In this document: positions 1 to 9,178 of the stretch, piece by piece | Position numbering within the stretch: position 1 is the first letter of the stretch | Layout of the letters: every line of letters begins with the position of its first letter | Source of the DNA: VAZQ01 sp963835165 | GTDB lineage: Bacteria; Pseudomonadota; Alphaproteobacteria; Rhizobiales; Xanthobacteraceae | DNA: 64,000 bases | Direction of reading: 5' to 3' | NCBI GenBank assembly: GCA_963835165.1 | Contig: CAWIGD010000032.1 | Location: 58,866-122,865, forward strand | Position numbers and translations under genes: made by a program | The notes under the pieces: generated by a model | What the model was told of the DNA's origin: nothing | The model's database searches: none | What the model saw: only the letters and a program-made list of their open reading frames with translations

Positions 1-649
1 GGGAGGCGAGAAACAGGATCGTCGCCGCCACGTCCTCGACCTTGGTCCAGGCGGAAAAATCGGCCTTGGGCATCGCCTTGCGGTTCGCCGCGGTATCCAT
101 GGTCGACGGCGCGATCGCGTTGACCAGGATGTCGGCCTTCACCACCTCTTCGGCCAGCGCGACGGTGAGCGCGGCGACCGCGGCCTTGCTGGCGGTATAG
201 GCCACCATGCCCGCGCCGGCGCGCCATTCGAGCGCGGGACGGGTCGCGACATTGACGATGCGCCCGCCGGCGCCGGTCGGACGCATGGCGTTCACCGCGG
301 CCCGGCAGCACAGGAATGCGGTGACGAAGTTCATCTCGACCTGCTTCATCAGATCGGATTTCGTCGTTTCGCCGATCGGCGCCATGGCGAAGCCGCCGGC
401 GATATGGATCGACGCCCACAGCTTCGGCACGCCGGCGTAAAGCCTGGCGACGGCGTCCTCCTGGGTCAGCTCGATATCGGCGACGAGCTTGACCTTCGGG
501 TTGTCGCGGAACGCAAAGCGACCGGCTTCCGCCGGGTTGATGTAAGGCACGTGACAGACGGCGCCGGCGTCGAGCAGGGCGCCGACCATGGCGGTGCCGA
601 GCGCGCCGGTACCGCCGGTGACGACGACATGGCGGTCGTGATAGTCCAT
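1..649 (-). CDS. SDR family NAD(P)-dependent oxidoreductase, 3' end outside window
   Basis: Short-chain dehydrogenase/reductase; the substrate cannot be told. Read from ATG at 649 leftwards, about 216 residues are present and the C-terminus lies beyond base 1. The Rossmann glycine motif is TGGTGALG (residues 11-18) and the catalytic Tyr/Lys pair is in YTASK (about 150-155). It is preceded by a GNVAT-like strand (VNVATRP) and followed by the usual LVNAIAPSTMDT segment. The start is set by the motif spacing and by GGAGAGGC just upstream on the minus strand. The gene stands apart from glpD, from which it is divergent across a 240-bp gap. Family assignment is firm; function within the family is open. 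Confidence 0.9.
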   Translation of the reverse strand, partial: MDYHDRHVVVTGGTGALGTAMVGALLDAGAVCHVPYINPAEAGRFAFRDNPKVKLVADIELTQEDAVARLYAGVPKLWASIHIAGGFAMAPIGETTKSDLMKQVEMNFVTAFLCCRAAVNAMRPTGAGGRIVNVATRPALEWRAGAGMVAYTASKAAVAALTVALAEEVVKADILVNAIAPSTMDTAANRKAMPKADFSAWTKVEDVAATILFLAS

Positions 650-749
650 CGGCCTCTCCCGTTGGCTGCACGCGCGCTTGCATCATCGCCCATGGCCCGG
701 GCGATGCAAGGGCGCATCTCGATGCCGGCGGCTTGAGCCGGCATGACTA

Positions 750-796
750 GAGCATTTTCCGGAAAAGTGGACTTCCGGTTTTCCGCAGAAAATGCG
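750..796. repeat. short dispersed hairpin repeat (rhizobial GCATTTTCC type)
   Basis: Imperfect inverted repeat: left arm GCATTTTCCGGAAAA at 752-766, right arm TTTTCC..AAAATGC at 779-795, so the ends pair and the centre is partly self-complementary. It sits in the 240-bp gap between the divergent SDR and glpD genes. Bradyrhizobium-type genomes carry many copies of such elements (known from the group); a related but different hairpin occurs at 61406-61445. It has no visible coding role and could act as a bidirectional terminator or simply be a scattered repeat. Confidence 0.5.
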
Positions 797-891
797 ACCA
801 CGCAAAGAATCTAGAGCGCGTCTCAGCGCGAAAGGGTCAACGTAAACTGAGCGCGCGCCGCGCCATGCTGGCGTGAAAAGGAATCACAGGA

Positions 892-2385
892 ATGGCCGAC
901 TTCGATCTCGCCATTGTGGGCGGCGGCATCAATGGCGCGGGGATTGCCCGCGACGCCGCCGGCCGCGGGCTGCGCGTCCTGCTGGTCGAGCAGAACGACC
1001 TTGCCTCCGGCACGTCGTCGGCCTCCACCAAGCTCATTCACGGCGGGCTGCGCTATCTCGAGCAGGGATGGTTTCGGCTGGTGCGCGAGGCGCTGATCGA
1101 GCGCGAGGTGATGTTGCGGATGGCGCCGCACCTGATCCGGCCGATGCGCTTCGTGCTGCCGCCCGAACCGGGTCTGCGTCCGGCCTGGATGCTGCGCCTG
1201 GGGCTGTTCGTCTACGATCATCTCGGCGGGCGGAAAATCCTGCCGCCAACCCGCACCATCGCGCTTGCCGACGATCCGCTCGGTACGCCGCTCAGGCAGC
1301 GCTACGAACGCGGGTTCGAATATTCCGACTGCTGGGCGGACGACTCGCGGCTGGTGGTGGTCAGCGCGCTCGATGCCGCCGAACGTGGCGCGATGATCCG
1401 CACCCGCACGCGCTGCATCCGGGCGGAGCGGGGGGCCGAGTGGCGGCTCGTGCTCGAAGTGAAGGGCCGGCGCGATCTCGCGACCGCACGCGTCCTGGTC
1501 AACGCGACCGGACCTTGGCTCAAGCTGTTCGCGGAGAACGTACTGCGTGACCCCACGCCGTTGCCGGCGCGGCTCGACAAGGGCAGCCACATCGTGGTGC
1601 GGCGCCTGTTCGACCACGATCGCGGTTACATCCTGCAGACCCGTGATCGCCGGTTCGTGTTCGCGCTGCCGTTCGAGCGGGATTTCACGCTGATCGGAAC
1701 CACCGATCAGAGTTTTGCCGGTGACCCGAGCGGCGTCCAGCCGGGCGCCGATGAAATCACCTACCTTTGCGATGTCGCGAACGCGCATTTCCGCGCCGCC
1801 ATCAGTCCCGCCGACGTGGTCTGGTCGTTCGCCGGCGTCCGCTCGCTCCACGACGACGGGTCCCGGAAGGCGCAGGACGTCACCCGCGACTACCTGCTGA
1901 CGCTCGACGAGAGCGAAGGCGAGGCTTCGCTGCTGACCGTCTATGGCGGCAAGATCACGACCTATCGGCGCCTGGCGGAGCATGCGCTCGATCGCCTGGC
2001 GCATGTTGTTGGCGGCGGGCCGGCATGGACCCGGGATTCCCACCTGCCGGGCGGCGAATTCCCCCACAATGGCTTCGATGCGCTGGTGGCCAAGACCCGC
2101 AAGTCGCGGCCGTTTCTGAGCGAGGAGCATGCGCGGCGGCTGGTGCGCACCTATGGCACGCGGGTCGAGCGCGTGCTCGGGCCGGCGCGGCGGCTGGAGG
2201 ATCTCGGGCCCTGCTTCGGCGCCGACCTCACGGGTGCCGAGGTGCGCTATCTGATGGAACGGGAATGGGCGCAGACCGAGGACGATGTGTTGTGGCGGCG
2301 CACCAAGCTGGGCTTGCGCTTTTCGCTCGACGAGCGGGAGCGGTTGGCAAAGTTCATGGCGGCCATGGTCGGCGCGGGCGCATGA
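892..2385 (+). CDS. glpD: glycerol-3-phosphate dehydrogenase, FAD-dependent
   Basis: Oxidises sn-glycerol 3-phosphate to dihydroxyacetone phosphate and passes electrons to the quinone pool at the inner membrane. The 497 residues match the family's usual length of about 500. The FAD-binding motif VGGGINGAG is at residues 9-17, followed by the family blocks LASGTSSASTKLIHGGLRYL (about 38-57) and VYGGKITTYRRLAE (about 350). An AGGAATCACAGGA stretch lies directly before the ATG. glpK follows 90 bp downstream on the same strand, so the two form the glycerol catabolic unit; no glpR repressor or glpF facilitator is present in the window. Confidence 0.96.
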   Translation: MADFDLAIVGGGINGAGIARDAAGRGLRVLLVEQNDLASGTSSASTKLIHGGLRYLEQGWFRLVREALIEREVMLRMAPHLIRPMRFVLPPEPGLRPAWMLRLGLFVYDHLGGRKILPPTRTIALADDPLGTPLRQRYERGFEYSDCWADDSRLVVVSALDAAERGAMIRTRTRCIRAERGAEWRLVLEVKGRRDLATARVLVNATGPWLKLFAENVLRDPTPLPARLDKGSHIVVRRLFDHDRGYILQTRDRRFVFALPFERDFTLIGTTDQSFAGDPSGVQPGADEITYLCDVANAHFRAAISPADVVWSFAGVRSLHDDGSRKAQDVTRDYLLTLDESEGEASLLTVYGGKITTYRRLAEHALDRLAHVVGGGPAWTRDSHLPGGEFPHNGFDALVAKTRKSRPFLSEEHARRLVRTYGTRVERVLGPARRLEDLGPCFGADLTGAEVRYLMEREWAQTEDDVLWRRTKLGLRFSLDERERLAKFMAAMVGAGA

Positions 2386-2475
2386 CACCGGCGCCCGTCT
2401 TGGCCGAACGAATTGATTGCTGATCTAGACCGATCTCCACTTGCGCTGCATGCGCCGTGACCGCGGAGGGCGAGC

Positions 2476-3951
2476 GTGCCGGATTACCTTATCGCGATCG
2501 ACCAGGGGACGACCTCGACCCGCGCCATCGTGTTCGATGCCGCGCTCGCGCCGGTCGCCAGTGCGCAGCAGGAACTGCGCCAGATTTATCCCGCGCCCGG
2601 CCTGGTCGAGCACGATCCTGAAGAGATCTGGTCGGCGACCTTGGCGACCGTGCGCGCGGCCATGGCGCGCGCGGGCGCCGAGGCCAGGGATATCGCGGCG
2701 CTCGGGATCACCAACCAGCGCGAGACCACGATCATCTGGGACCGGGCGACCAACCGTCCGATCCACAATGCGATCGTATGGCAGGATCGGCGCACGGCGG
2801 ACCGCTGCGCCGCGCTGCGGCAGGACGAGCCCATGATCGCGGCGCGCACCGGGCTTCTGCTCGATCCCTATTTTTCCGCCACCAAGATCGCGTGGCTGCT
2901 CGATCACGTCGAGGGTGCGCGCGTGGCCGCGCGCGAGGGGCGGCTTGCGTTCGGCACAGTGGACAGCTTCCTGCTGTGGCGTCTCACCGGCGGCAAGGTG
3001 CATGCGAGCGACGCGACCAATGCCTCCCGCACCTTGCTGTTGGACATTCACCGCGGCAGCTGGGACGCCGACCTCTGCCGATTGTTCGACGTCCCCGAGG
3101 CGCTCTTGCCGCAGGTGCGCGATTGCGCCGGCGACTTCGGCACCACGGAGCTGTTCGGCCGGCCGATCCGCATCCTGGGAATCGCCGGCGACCAGCAGGC
3201 GGCGATGGTGGGGCAGGGGTGCTTTGCGCCCGGCATGGTGAAGTCGACCTACGGCACCGGCTGCTTCGCGCTGCTCAACACCGCCGATCAGCCGGTCGCG
3301 TCGAAAAACCGCCTTCTGACCACCATCGCCTACCAGCTTGGTGGCCGGCGGACCTACGCGCTCGAAGGGGCGATTTTTGTCGCCGGCGCGGCGGTGCAAT
3401 GGTTGCGCGACGCGCTCAAGGTGATCGGCACGGCGCCCGACGTGAACGCGCTTGCCGCGGCCGCGGATCCGGCGGAGCAGGTCTATCTGGTTCCGGCTTT
3501 CGTCGGGCTCGGCGCGCCCTGGTGGGATGCGAATGCGCGCGGTGCGCTGTTCGGGCTCACCCGCAAGTCGGGAGTAGCGGAGCTTGCCCGCGCCACGCTC
3601 GAGGCGGTCGGTTATCAGACCCGCGACTTGCTCGAGGCGATGCAGGCCGATTGGCCGGCGGCGGGGACAGACACGGTGTTGCGGGTCGATGGCGGAATGG
3701 CGGCGAGCGACCTCACCATGCAGTTCGTCGCCGACATTCTGGACGCGCCGGTCGATCGTCCGGGCGTGATGGAGATCACGGCGCTCGGTGCGGCCTATCT
3801 CGCGGGCTATGCCGCCGGCGTATGCCCGGATCTGCCCGGCTTTGCCGCGCGGTGGCGGTGCGAGCGGCGGTTCGAGCCGCAGATGGACGCCGCCACGCGC
3901 GAGCGCAAATGGGCGGGTTGGCGCGATGCCGTCGCGCGCACGCGCAGCTAA
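2476..3951 (+). CDS. glpK: glycerol kinase
   Basis: ATP-dependent phosphorylation of glycerol to glycerol 3-phosphate in the cytoplasm, feeding GlpD. The 491 residues have the FGGY two-domain architecture. The N-terminal phosphate-binding loop is DQGTTSTR (9-16); ITNQRETTIIW and QDRRT follow in domain I. Domain II carries the adenosine motif RVDGGMAASD (about 397-406). It starts with GTG at 2476 and GCGGAGGGCGA just upstream is a good ribosome site. It lies directly after glpD, consistent with co-transcription. No residues appear to be missing. Confidence 0.96.
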   Translation: MPDYLIAIDQGTTSTRAIVFDAALAPVASAQQELRQIYPAPGLVEHDPEEIWSATLATVRAAMARAGAEARDIAALGITNQRETTIIWDRATNRPIHNAIVWQDRRTADRCAALRQDEPMIAARTGLLLDPYFSATKIAWLLDHVEGARVAAREGRLAFGTVDSFLLWRLTGGKVHASDATNASRTLLLDIHRGSWDADLCRLFDVPEALLPQVRDCAGDFGTTELFGRPIRILGIAGDQQAAMVGQGCFAPGMVKSTYGTGCFALLNTADQPVASKNRLLTTIAYQLGGRRTYALEGAIFVAGAAVQWLRDALKVIGTAPDVNALAAAADPAEQVYLVPAFVGLGAPWWDANARGALFGLTRKSGVAELARATLEAVGYQTRDLLEAMQADWPAAGTDTVLRVDGGMAASDLTMQFVADILDAPVDRPGVMEITALGAAYLAGYAAGVCPDLPGFAARWRCERRFEPQMDAATRERKWAGWRDAVARTRS

Positions 3952-4049
3952 TGTGTCGGGTCAAGATCGAGGACCGCGTCGGAGCAATCCGCGAGCGTGC
4001 GCGCATGACGGGTGTTGAGCCGCACGGCGCGTGCCGTTAGCGTGGTGAC

Positions 4050-5216
4050 ATGGGGAATGCCGGCGTGAGCAACGATCAGGGCAGACGCAATACGCGAAGG
4101 ACGTTCGCGCCGTGGTCGGACTCCGCGGCGCGGCCGCTGCTCCGGTTCGACGGCGTGAGCAAGCGCTTCGCCGGTATCGCCGCGGTTGAGGACGTGTCCC
4201 TCGATATTTTCGCCGGCGAGTTCTTTGCCCTGCTCGGACCTTCCGGGTGCGGCAAGACCACGCTGCTGCGCCTGCTCGCGGGCTTCGAGACCCCGGACCA
4301 GGGACGCATCCTGCTCGACGGGGAGGATATCGCTCGCGTTCCGCCCTATCGGCGGCCGGTCAACATGATGTTCCAGAGCTATGCGTTGTTTCCGCACCTC
4401 ACGGTCGAGGGCAACGTCGCCTTTGGGCTCAAGCAGGAGGCGCTCCCCAAGTCCGAGATCGCAGCCCGCGTCGAGGAGATGCTGGCACTGGTGCGGCTCG
4501 AAAGCTTCGCCAAGCGCAAGCCGCACCAGCTCTCCGGCGGTCAGCGCCAGCGCGTCGCGCTCGCGCGCTCGCTGGTGAAGCGGCCCCGCGTCCTCCTTCT
4601 CGATGAGCCGCTTGCGGCACTCGACAAGAAGCTGCGGGGCGAAACGCAGTTCGAACTGATGCAGCTGCAGGAGAAGCTCGGTCTCACCTTCATCATCGTC
4701 ACCCACGACCAGCAGGAGGCGATGACGGTCGCCGATCGCATCGGCGTCATGGATCACGGGCGCCTAATCCAGGTCGCCACGCCGACCGAAATCTACGAGC
4801 GGCCCAATTCGCGCTGGGTCGCGGACTTCATCGGCGACATCAACTTGATCGAGGGCCGCGTTGTCGATGCGGGAGCGTCCGGAACGGGGATCGCGAGCAC
4901 GGCCGCCGGGCAGCTGCGCGGCCTCGCGTGCCCCGAAGCCAGACCTGGCGACACCGTATGGGTGGCGCTGCGGCCCGAGAAAATACGCATCGGGCGCCAG
5001 CCGCCGCCGGCCGCCGGCGAGAATTGCGTCGCCGGACAGGTGGAGAATATCGCCTATCTGGGCGACCTCTCGATCTACAAGGTGCGACTCGATACCGGCT
5101 CCGTCCTGAAGGCGGCTGTCGCCAACGTGACGCGGCTGGTCGAGCGGCCGATCGACTGGGATGACCGTGTATGGCTGACCTGGGCGCCGGAAGCGGCAAT
5201 GGTGTTGACGCGATAG
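4050..5216 (+). CDS. potA: ABC transporter ATP-binding protein, PotA (spermidine/putrescine) type
   Basis: ATPase of an ABC importer of the polyamine/iron/sulfate (MOI/POPT) group. Walker A GPSGCGKTT is at 63-71, Q-loop MMFQSYALFPH at 106-116, signature LSGGQRQR at 161-168, Walker B LLLDE at 182-186, and the H-loop is in VTHDQQEAM. The C-terminal 120 residues form a TOBE domain, which is typical of PotA. The 388 residues include a somewhat long, poorly conserved N-terminus of about 28, and a GTG at 4065 is an alternative start. Two permease genes follow closely (5231 and 6166). The operon has no periplasmic binding protein, so the substrate is uncertain; its position behind glpDK may be incidental. 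Confidence 0.9.
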   Translation: MGNAGVSNDQGRRNTRRTFAPWSDSAARPLLRFDGVSKRFAGIAAVEDVSLDIFAGEFFALLGPSGCGKTTLLRLLAGFETPDQGRILLDGEDIARVPPYRRPVNMMFQSYALFPHLTVEGNVAFGLKQEALPKSEIAARVEEMLALVRLESFAKRKPHQLSGGQRQRVALARSLVKRPRVLLLDEPLAALDKKLRGETQFELMQLQEKLGLTFIIVTHDQQEAMTVADRIGVMDHGRLIQVATPTEIYERPNSRWVADFIGDINLIEGRVVDAGASGTGIASTAAGQLRGLACPEARPGDTVWVALRPEKIRIGRQPPPAAGENCVAGQVENIAYLGDLSIYKVRLDTGSVLKAAVANVTRLVERPIDWDDRVWLTWAPEAAMVLTR

Positions 5217-5230
5217 GCGAGGGCAATGCG

Positions 5231-6163
5231 ATGGCGGCGACGGTGAACGAGGGCGGCAGCCGGAATCGGTCATGGGGCGCACGGCTGGTCGTGCTCGTTC
5301 CTTACCTCTGGCTCGTCGTCTTCTTTCTCGTTCCCTTCCTGATCGTGCTGAAGATCAGCCTGTCGCACACGGCGATCGCGCAGCCGCCTTATACGCCCGT
5401 GTTCGATCCGGCCGCGGGTTGGGAGGGTTTGAAAGCGTTCGTTGCCGCGCTTTCGTTCGAGAACTACGCCTTCATCGCGTCCGACTGGCTCTACCTCGCC
5501 TCCTATCTCAAGAGTCTCGAGATTGCCGCCTGCTCGACCGTGCTGCTGCTCCTGATCGGCTTCCCGCTCGCCTATGGCATCGCGCGTGCGCCGAGGCGCT
5601 GGCAGCCCGCGCTGTTCGTGCTGGTCGTGCTGCCGTTCTGGACGTCGTTTCTGATCCGGATCTATGCGTGGGTGAACATCCTCCAACGCGACGGCCTGCT
5701 GAACCAGGTCCTGCTCGCCTTGCGCATCGTCGACGAACCACCCGCGTGGCTTTCGACTGACACGGCGGTCTACATCGGCATCGTGTATTCCTATCTCCCG
5801 TTCATGGTGCTGCCCATCTACGCGACGCTGGAAAAGATGGACGAGACGCTGATCGAGGCGGCCGCCGATCTCGGCTGTCCGTGGTGGAAGGCGTTCTGGC
5901 TGGTGACGCTTCCGCTGTCGCTGCCGGGCGTGATCGCCGGCGCCGTGCTCTGCTTCATTCCGATCGTGGGAGAGTTCGTCATCCCCGATCTCCTCGGCAA
6001 CTCGCAGACCCTGATGATCGGCCAGACCCTGTGGACGGAGTTTTTCGCCAACAAGGACTGGCCGGTGGCGTCAGCGGTGGCGGTGGTCCTGCTCTGCCTG
6101 CTGGTCGTGCCGCTCGCGTTCTACCAGCAAATGCAGGCGCGCTATCCCACTGGAGGGCGCTGA
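5231..6163 (+). CDS. potB: ABC transporter permease, PotB/PotH type
   Basis: Inner-membrane permease of the same importer, 310 residues with about six membrane segments, the first at about residues 17-37. The EAA loop that contacts the ATPase is visible as EAAADLGCPWWKAFW, about 200 residues in. The reading frame is open back to 5171, inside potA, but ATG 5231 is preferred: it follows the potA stop by 14 bp, has GCGAGGG upstream, and gives the normal length. Substrate type (polyamine, or another small cation) is inferred only from family resemblance. Confidence 0.88.
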   Translation: MAATVNEGGSRNRSWGARLVVLVPYLWLVVFFLVPFLIVLKISLSHTAIAQPPYTPVFDPAAGWEGLKAFVAALSFENYAFIASDWLYLASYLKSLEIAACSTVLLLLIGFPLAYGIARAPRRWQPALFVLVVLPFWTSFLIRIYAWVNILQRDGLLNQVLLALRIVDEPPAWLSTDTAVYIGIVYSYLPFMVLPIYATLEKMDETLIEAAADLGCPWWKAFWLVTLPLSLPGVIAGAVLCFIPIVGEFVIPDLLGNSQTLMIGQTLWTEFFANKDWPVASAVAVVLLCLLVVPLAFYQQMQARYPTGGR

Positions 6164-6165
6164 CC

Positions 6166-6978
6166 TTGCGCAAATCGTCCTGGTTCAATATCGGCTCGGT
6201 CGCGCTGGGGCTGGCCTTCCTCTATCTGCCGATCGTCATCCTGGTCATCTATTCGTTCAACGACTCACGGCTCGTCACCGTTTGGGGCGGATGGTCGACA
6301 CGTTGGTACGCCGAGTTGCTCAACGATCGCGCCATGCTCGAGTCCGCCTGGGTCACGCTGCGCATCGCCTTGCTGTCCGCCACCGCCGCGACCGTCCTCG
6401 GCACGCTCGCGGCCATCGCGCTGGTGCGGTTCGGGCGCTTCCGCGGACGCATGCTGTTTTCCGGCATGATCTACGCACCCCTGGTAATGCCGGAAGTGAT
6501 CACCGGGCTGTCGCTGCTGCTCCTGTTCGTGGCGGTCGATATCGATCGGGGCTTTTGGACCGTCACGATCGCGCACACGACGCTGACCGCTTGCTTCGTC
6601 ACCGTGGTGGTGCAATCGCGGCTACTGACCTTCGACACCAGTCTCGAAGAGGCGGCGATGGATCTCGGTTGCCCGCCGCTGAGGACTTTCCTGACCGTGA
6701 CGTTGCCGTTGATCGCGCCTGCGCTGGCGTCGGGCTGGATGCTTGCTTTCACGCTGTCGCTCGACGATCTGGTGATTGCCAGCTTCACCACCGGCCCCGG
6801 CGCGACCACGTTGCCGATCCGCATCTATTCGCAGGTCCGGCTCGGTGTGAAACCCGAGATCAATGCCATTTGCTCGATCATGATCGCAATCGTGGCGACC
6901 GGGATCGCCGCGGCGTCATTGCTCACCAAGTTTCACGATATCGGGCGCGACAGTGTCGGCGCCCTTGCCGTCAAGTGA
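6166..6978 (+). CDS. potC: ABC transporter permease, PotC/PotI type
   Basis: Second permease subunit, 270 residues, with about six membrane segments and an EAA loop (EEAAMDLGCPPLRTF). The frame has no ATG at the 5' end. TTG at 6166 is chosen because TGGAGGGC lies just upstream, it starts 2 bp after the potB stop, and it begins right before the first hydrophobic segment; the longer reading from 5881 would run antiparallel to good potB coding sense and is not credible. The transport set potA-potB-potC ends here without a PotD-like receptor. Confidence 0.88.
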   Translation: MRKSSWFNIGSVALGLAFLYLPIVILVIYSFNDSRLVTVWGGWSTRWYAELLNDRAMLESAWVTLRIALLSATAATVLGTLAAIALVRFGRFRGRMLFSGMIYAPLVMPEVITGLSLLLLFVAVDIDRGFWTVTIAHTTLTACFVTVVVQSRLLTFDTSLEEAAMDLGCPPLRTFLTVTLPLIAPALASGWMLAFTLSLDDLVIASFTTGPGATTLPIRIYSQVRLGVKPEINAICSIMIAIVATGIAAASLLTKFHDIGRDSVGALAVK

Positions 6979-6987
6979 GGAGAGCGA

Positions 6988-9003
6988 TCACTGCGCGGTT
7001 CGCGGCGCGTCTGGCGGCGGCTCCGCGGTTTCCACGGCTGGCGCGCTTTCGACCGGCGCGGACGTCCCTGTCAGGTTCGGCGCGGCTGTCGGGGAAGGGG
7101 CCGAAGGATCGGAGGTCGCACCCGTCAGCCGCTCGATCGCCGAGCGGACCGGATCACGTGCGCTGCGGTTGCGGACCGCGTCCAGGATGGGTTGCGCCGC
7201 GCCCGAGCGTTGGATGCGGCTCTGCGGGTCCGGCAATATGATCGGATCATCCCAGGGGCCCTGCACCATGAAGGGCAGTTCGAAAGCCGGTGCGGCGGCG
7301 CTCGTGCCGCGCGCGGCGACCGACAACAGGCTCGCGGTCCCCCTGAGGTCGAGTTCGCGGGCGGGGATCGATGCCGACCCCGTCAAGGCGAGGCCGACGC
7401 TCGGCCCTTCCATGCGGACCTCTTCGATATTCGCCACGCCTTGAACGATCTTCAGGTTGACCGTCAGCATCTCGTACGGCGTTTTTCCGGTGCGGAATTC
7501 GCCGCCGCCCGAGAGCGGCCGGCGCTCGATGCGTTTGAGCAACTGCTCCACGTTGAAACCCGCGATCGCGCCGCCGCGGCTCGTCAGGCCGGCCGTGCCG
7601 TTGAGACCTTTGGTCAGGTCGTAGACGCTGCTGCCGGAGCTGTCGATCGCCAGTCCGAGATTGCCTTTGCCCTCGAGCCGCCGAATGCCGAACATCTCGC
7701 CGAGACATTGTTCGAGATCGATATTGGTGAACTGCAACTGGGCCTTGAAATCAGCCCCGCCCGGCGACTTGGCGAGCCCGAACGTGCCTTTGACGACCCC
7801 TCCGAAGGCCTGGGATTCGCCGACCGCGACTGTGAGATTGCCGCCCCGCAGATTGGCCGCCACCGCCGTGCGCCCGAGCTTGGCGCCGGCGACGTTGACG
7901 CGGGCGGCCGAGAGCCTGAGGTCGACATGCATGCCGTCGAGGCCATCGAGCGCAATCGGCTTGCTGTCCCAGCCGCGCTCGCCGCTCGTCAGCAAACGGA
8001 CCGTGGAAACGTATGGGGTGAGATCGAGCCCTTCGGCCGCCAGGGTCCCCTGCAAGGTCTGCCGCCCGTCGAACGTGAGCACGCCCTCGGCGGTATTGCC
8101 GTCGAGTTCGACATTGACCCCGGACAGGCTGAGGGTGCCGCCGACGACATTGGTTTGCGCCTTGAGCGCGAAGCGGCCGAAACCACCCCCCGGCGGAGGT
8201 TGCTGTTCCGCCCAACGCAGCGTGTCGCGCAAGGATGCGGCGTCGGCGGCAAGGGTGCCTTCCATCTTGAGCGTCGGCCGATGGCTGATGTAGCCGTCGA
8301 ACGCAATCTTGAACGGTGTCCCGGCAAGCCGGACCTTGAGGCCGGACCGGTCGCCGTTCAGGGCGGCAACGAAGTCGGTAAAGCTGATGGTGGCGTCGAT
8401 CGGCTCGTCATGCCAGGCGAAGCGTCCGGTCGCGGCGAAGCTGCGCGAGATCGACGGCCAGGCGAGCGCCATTTCCACGTTCGCGAGCGTCTCGATGATC
8501 TTGTACGCCTCGTCGCGCAGGATGACGGTGCCGTCCTCGATCCGGATCTCCGAGAATGACGACGTCCGGCCGGGGCTGGGCTTGAGGTTGCGCGCCAGCG
8601 TTTCGATGTGACCCGACCAGTTGGAGGTGCGGTCGGCGTTGAAGACGATGGCGATGGTCGGTCGTACCAGCGAAACGTCGGCGATCTCGATGCGCCCGGT
8701 CAGAAACGGAAAGAAGCGCAGGCGTGCGACCACTTTCTCGGCGGTGAGCGCGGGTGCGCCCGTGCGGTTGTCCTCGAGGCTCACATCCTCGAAGCTCACC
8801 GTGCCGGTCGGGAACAGCGAGACCGAGGCTTCGCCTCGGAGCACCGGATCGAGGCCCGTCACGGTGCGGATTTCCGCTTTGACCGCCTCGCGAACGGCGT
8901 CGGCGGGCATCAGAAACGGCAAGATCACGAGAGCGCAAACGCCGGCAACGGCCAAGCCCAGGACAACAAATGCAAGACGTTTGATGCCAACGGCCGCGAT
9001 CAC
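6988..9003 (-). CDS. AsmA family protein
   Basis: A 671-residue envelope protein of the AsmA/TamB/YhdP group, which is implicated in lipid transport or outer-membrane homeostasis. One N-terminal membrane anchor (about 8-29) is followed by the AsmA signature around LDPVLRGEASVSLFPTG and long beta-rich repeats. A second AsmA core (about 400-560, GKGNLGLAIDSSGSS) ends in a low-complexity Pro/Ala-rich tail from about 610. It converges on potC with only 9 bp between stops. No operon partner is visible. Family call firm, exact cargo unknown. Confidence 0.88.
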   Translation of the reverse strand: MIAAVGIKRLAFVVLGLAVAGVCALVILPFLMPADAVREAVKAEIRTVTGLDPVLRGEASVSLFPTGTVSFEDVSLEDNRTGAPALTAEKVVARLRFFPFLTGRIEIADVSLVRPTIAIVFNADRTSNWSGHIETLARNLKPSPGRTSSFSEIRIEDGTVILRDEAYKIIETLANVEMALAWPSISRSFAATGRFAWHDEPIDATISFTDFVAALNGDRSGLKVRLAGTPFKIAFDGYISHRPTLKMEGTLAADAASLRDTLRWAEQQPPPGGGFGRFALKAQTNVVGGTLSLSGVNVELDGNTAEGVLTFDGRQTLQGTLAAEGLDLTPYVSTVRLLTSGERGWDSKPIALDGLDGMHVDLRLSAARVNVAGAKLGRTAVAANLRGGNLTVAVGESQAFGGVVKGTFGLAKSPGGADFKAQLQFTNIDLEQCLGEMFGIRRLEGKGNLGLAIDSSGSSVYDLTKGLNGTAGLTSRGGAIAGFNVEQLLKRIERRPLSGGGEFRTGKTPYEMLTVNLKIVQGVANIEEVRMEGPSVGLALTGSASIPARELDLRGTASLLSVAARGTSAAAPAFELPFMVQGPWDDPIILPDPQSRIQRSGAAQPILDAVRNRSARDPVRSAIERLTGATSDPSAPSPTAAPNLTGTSAPVESAPAVETAEPPPDAPRTAQ

Positions 9004-9178
9004 GACGCGTCTTTCTCAAGTGCTCGCCGATCAACCGGCTGACTATACCGAGGGAGATCGAAGGGGCAAACCTGCAGCTCCGATCAGAAAAGCTTGCAGT
9101 TACTCTGTGACGCTTTCGTGGCCGCGCAAGGAACTAATCCGGCGGTAGTTTCAGGCTTTTCGCGGCGCTTTATCGGTA

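Noticed and set aside
823..2388. 521-codon open frame on the minus strand opposite glpD
   Set aside because: Arg/His/Pro-rich product without family resemblance; it is the antisense frame of a well-conserved gene in GC-rich DNA.
7192..8559. 455-codon open frame on the plus strand opposite the AsmA gene
   Set aside because: Low-complexity Arg/Ala/Glu product, mirror of AsmA coding; no start signal.
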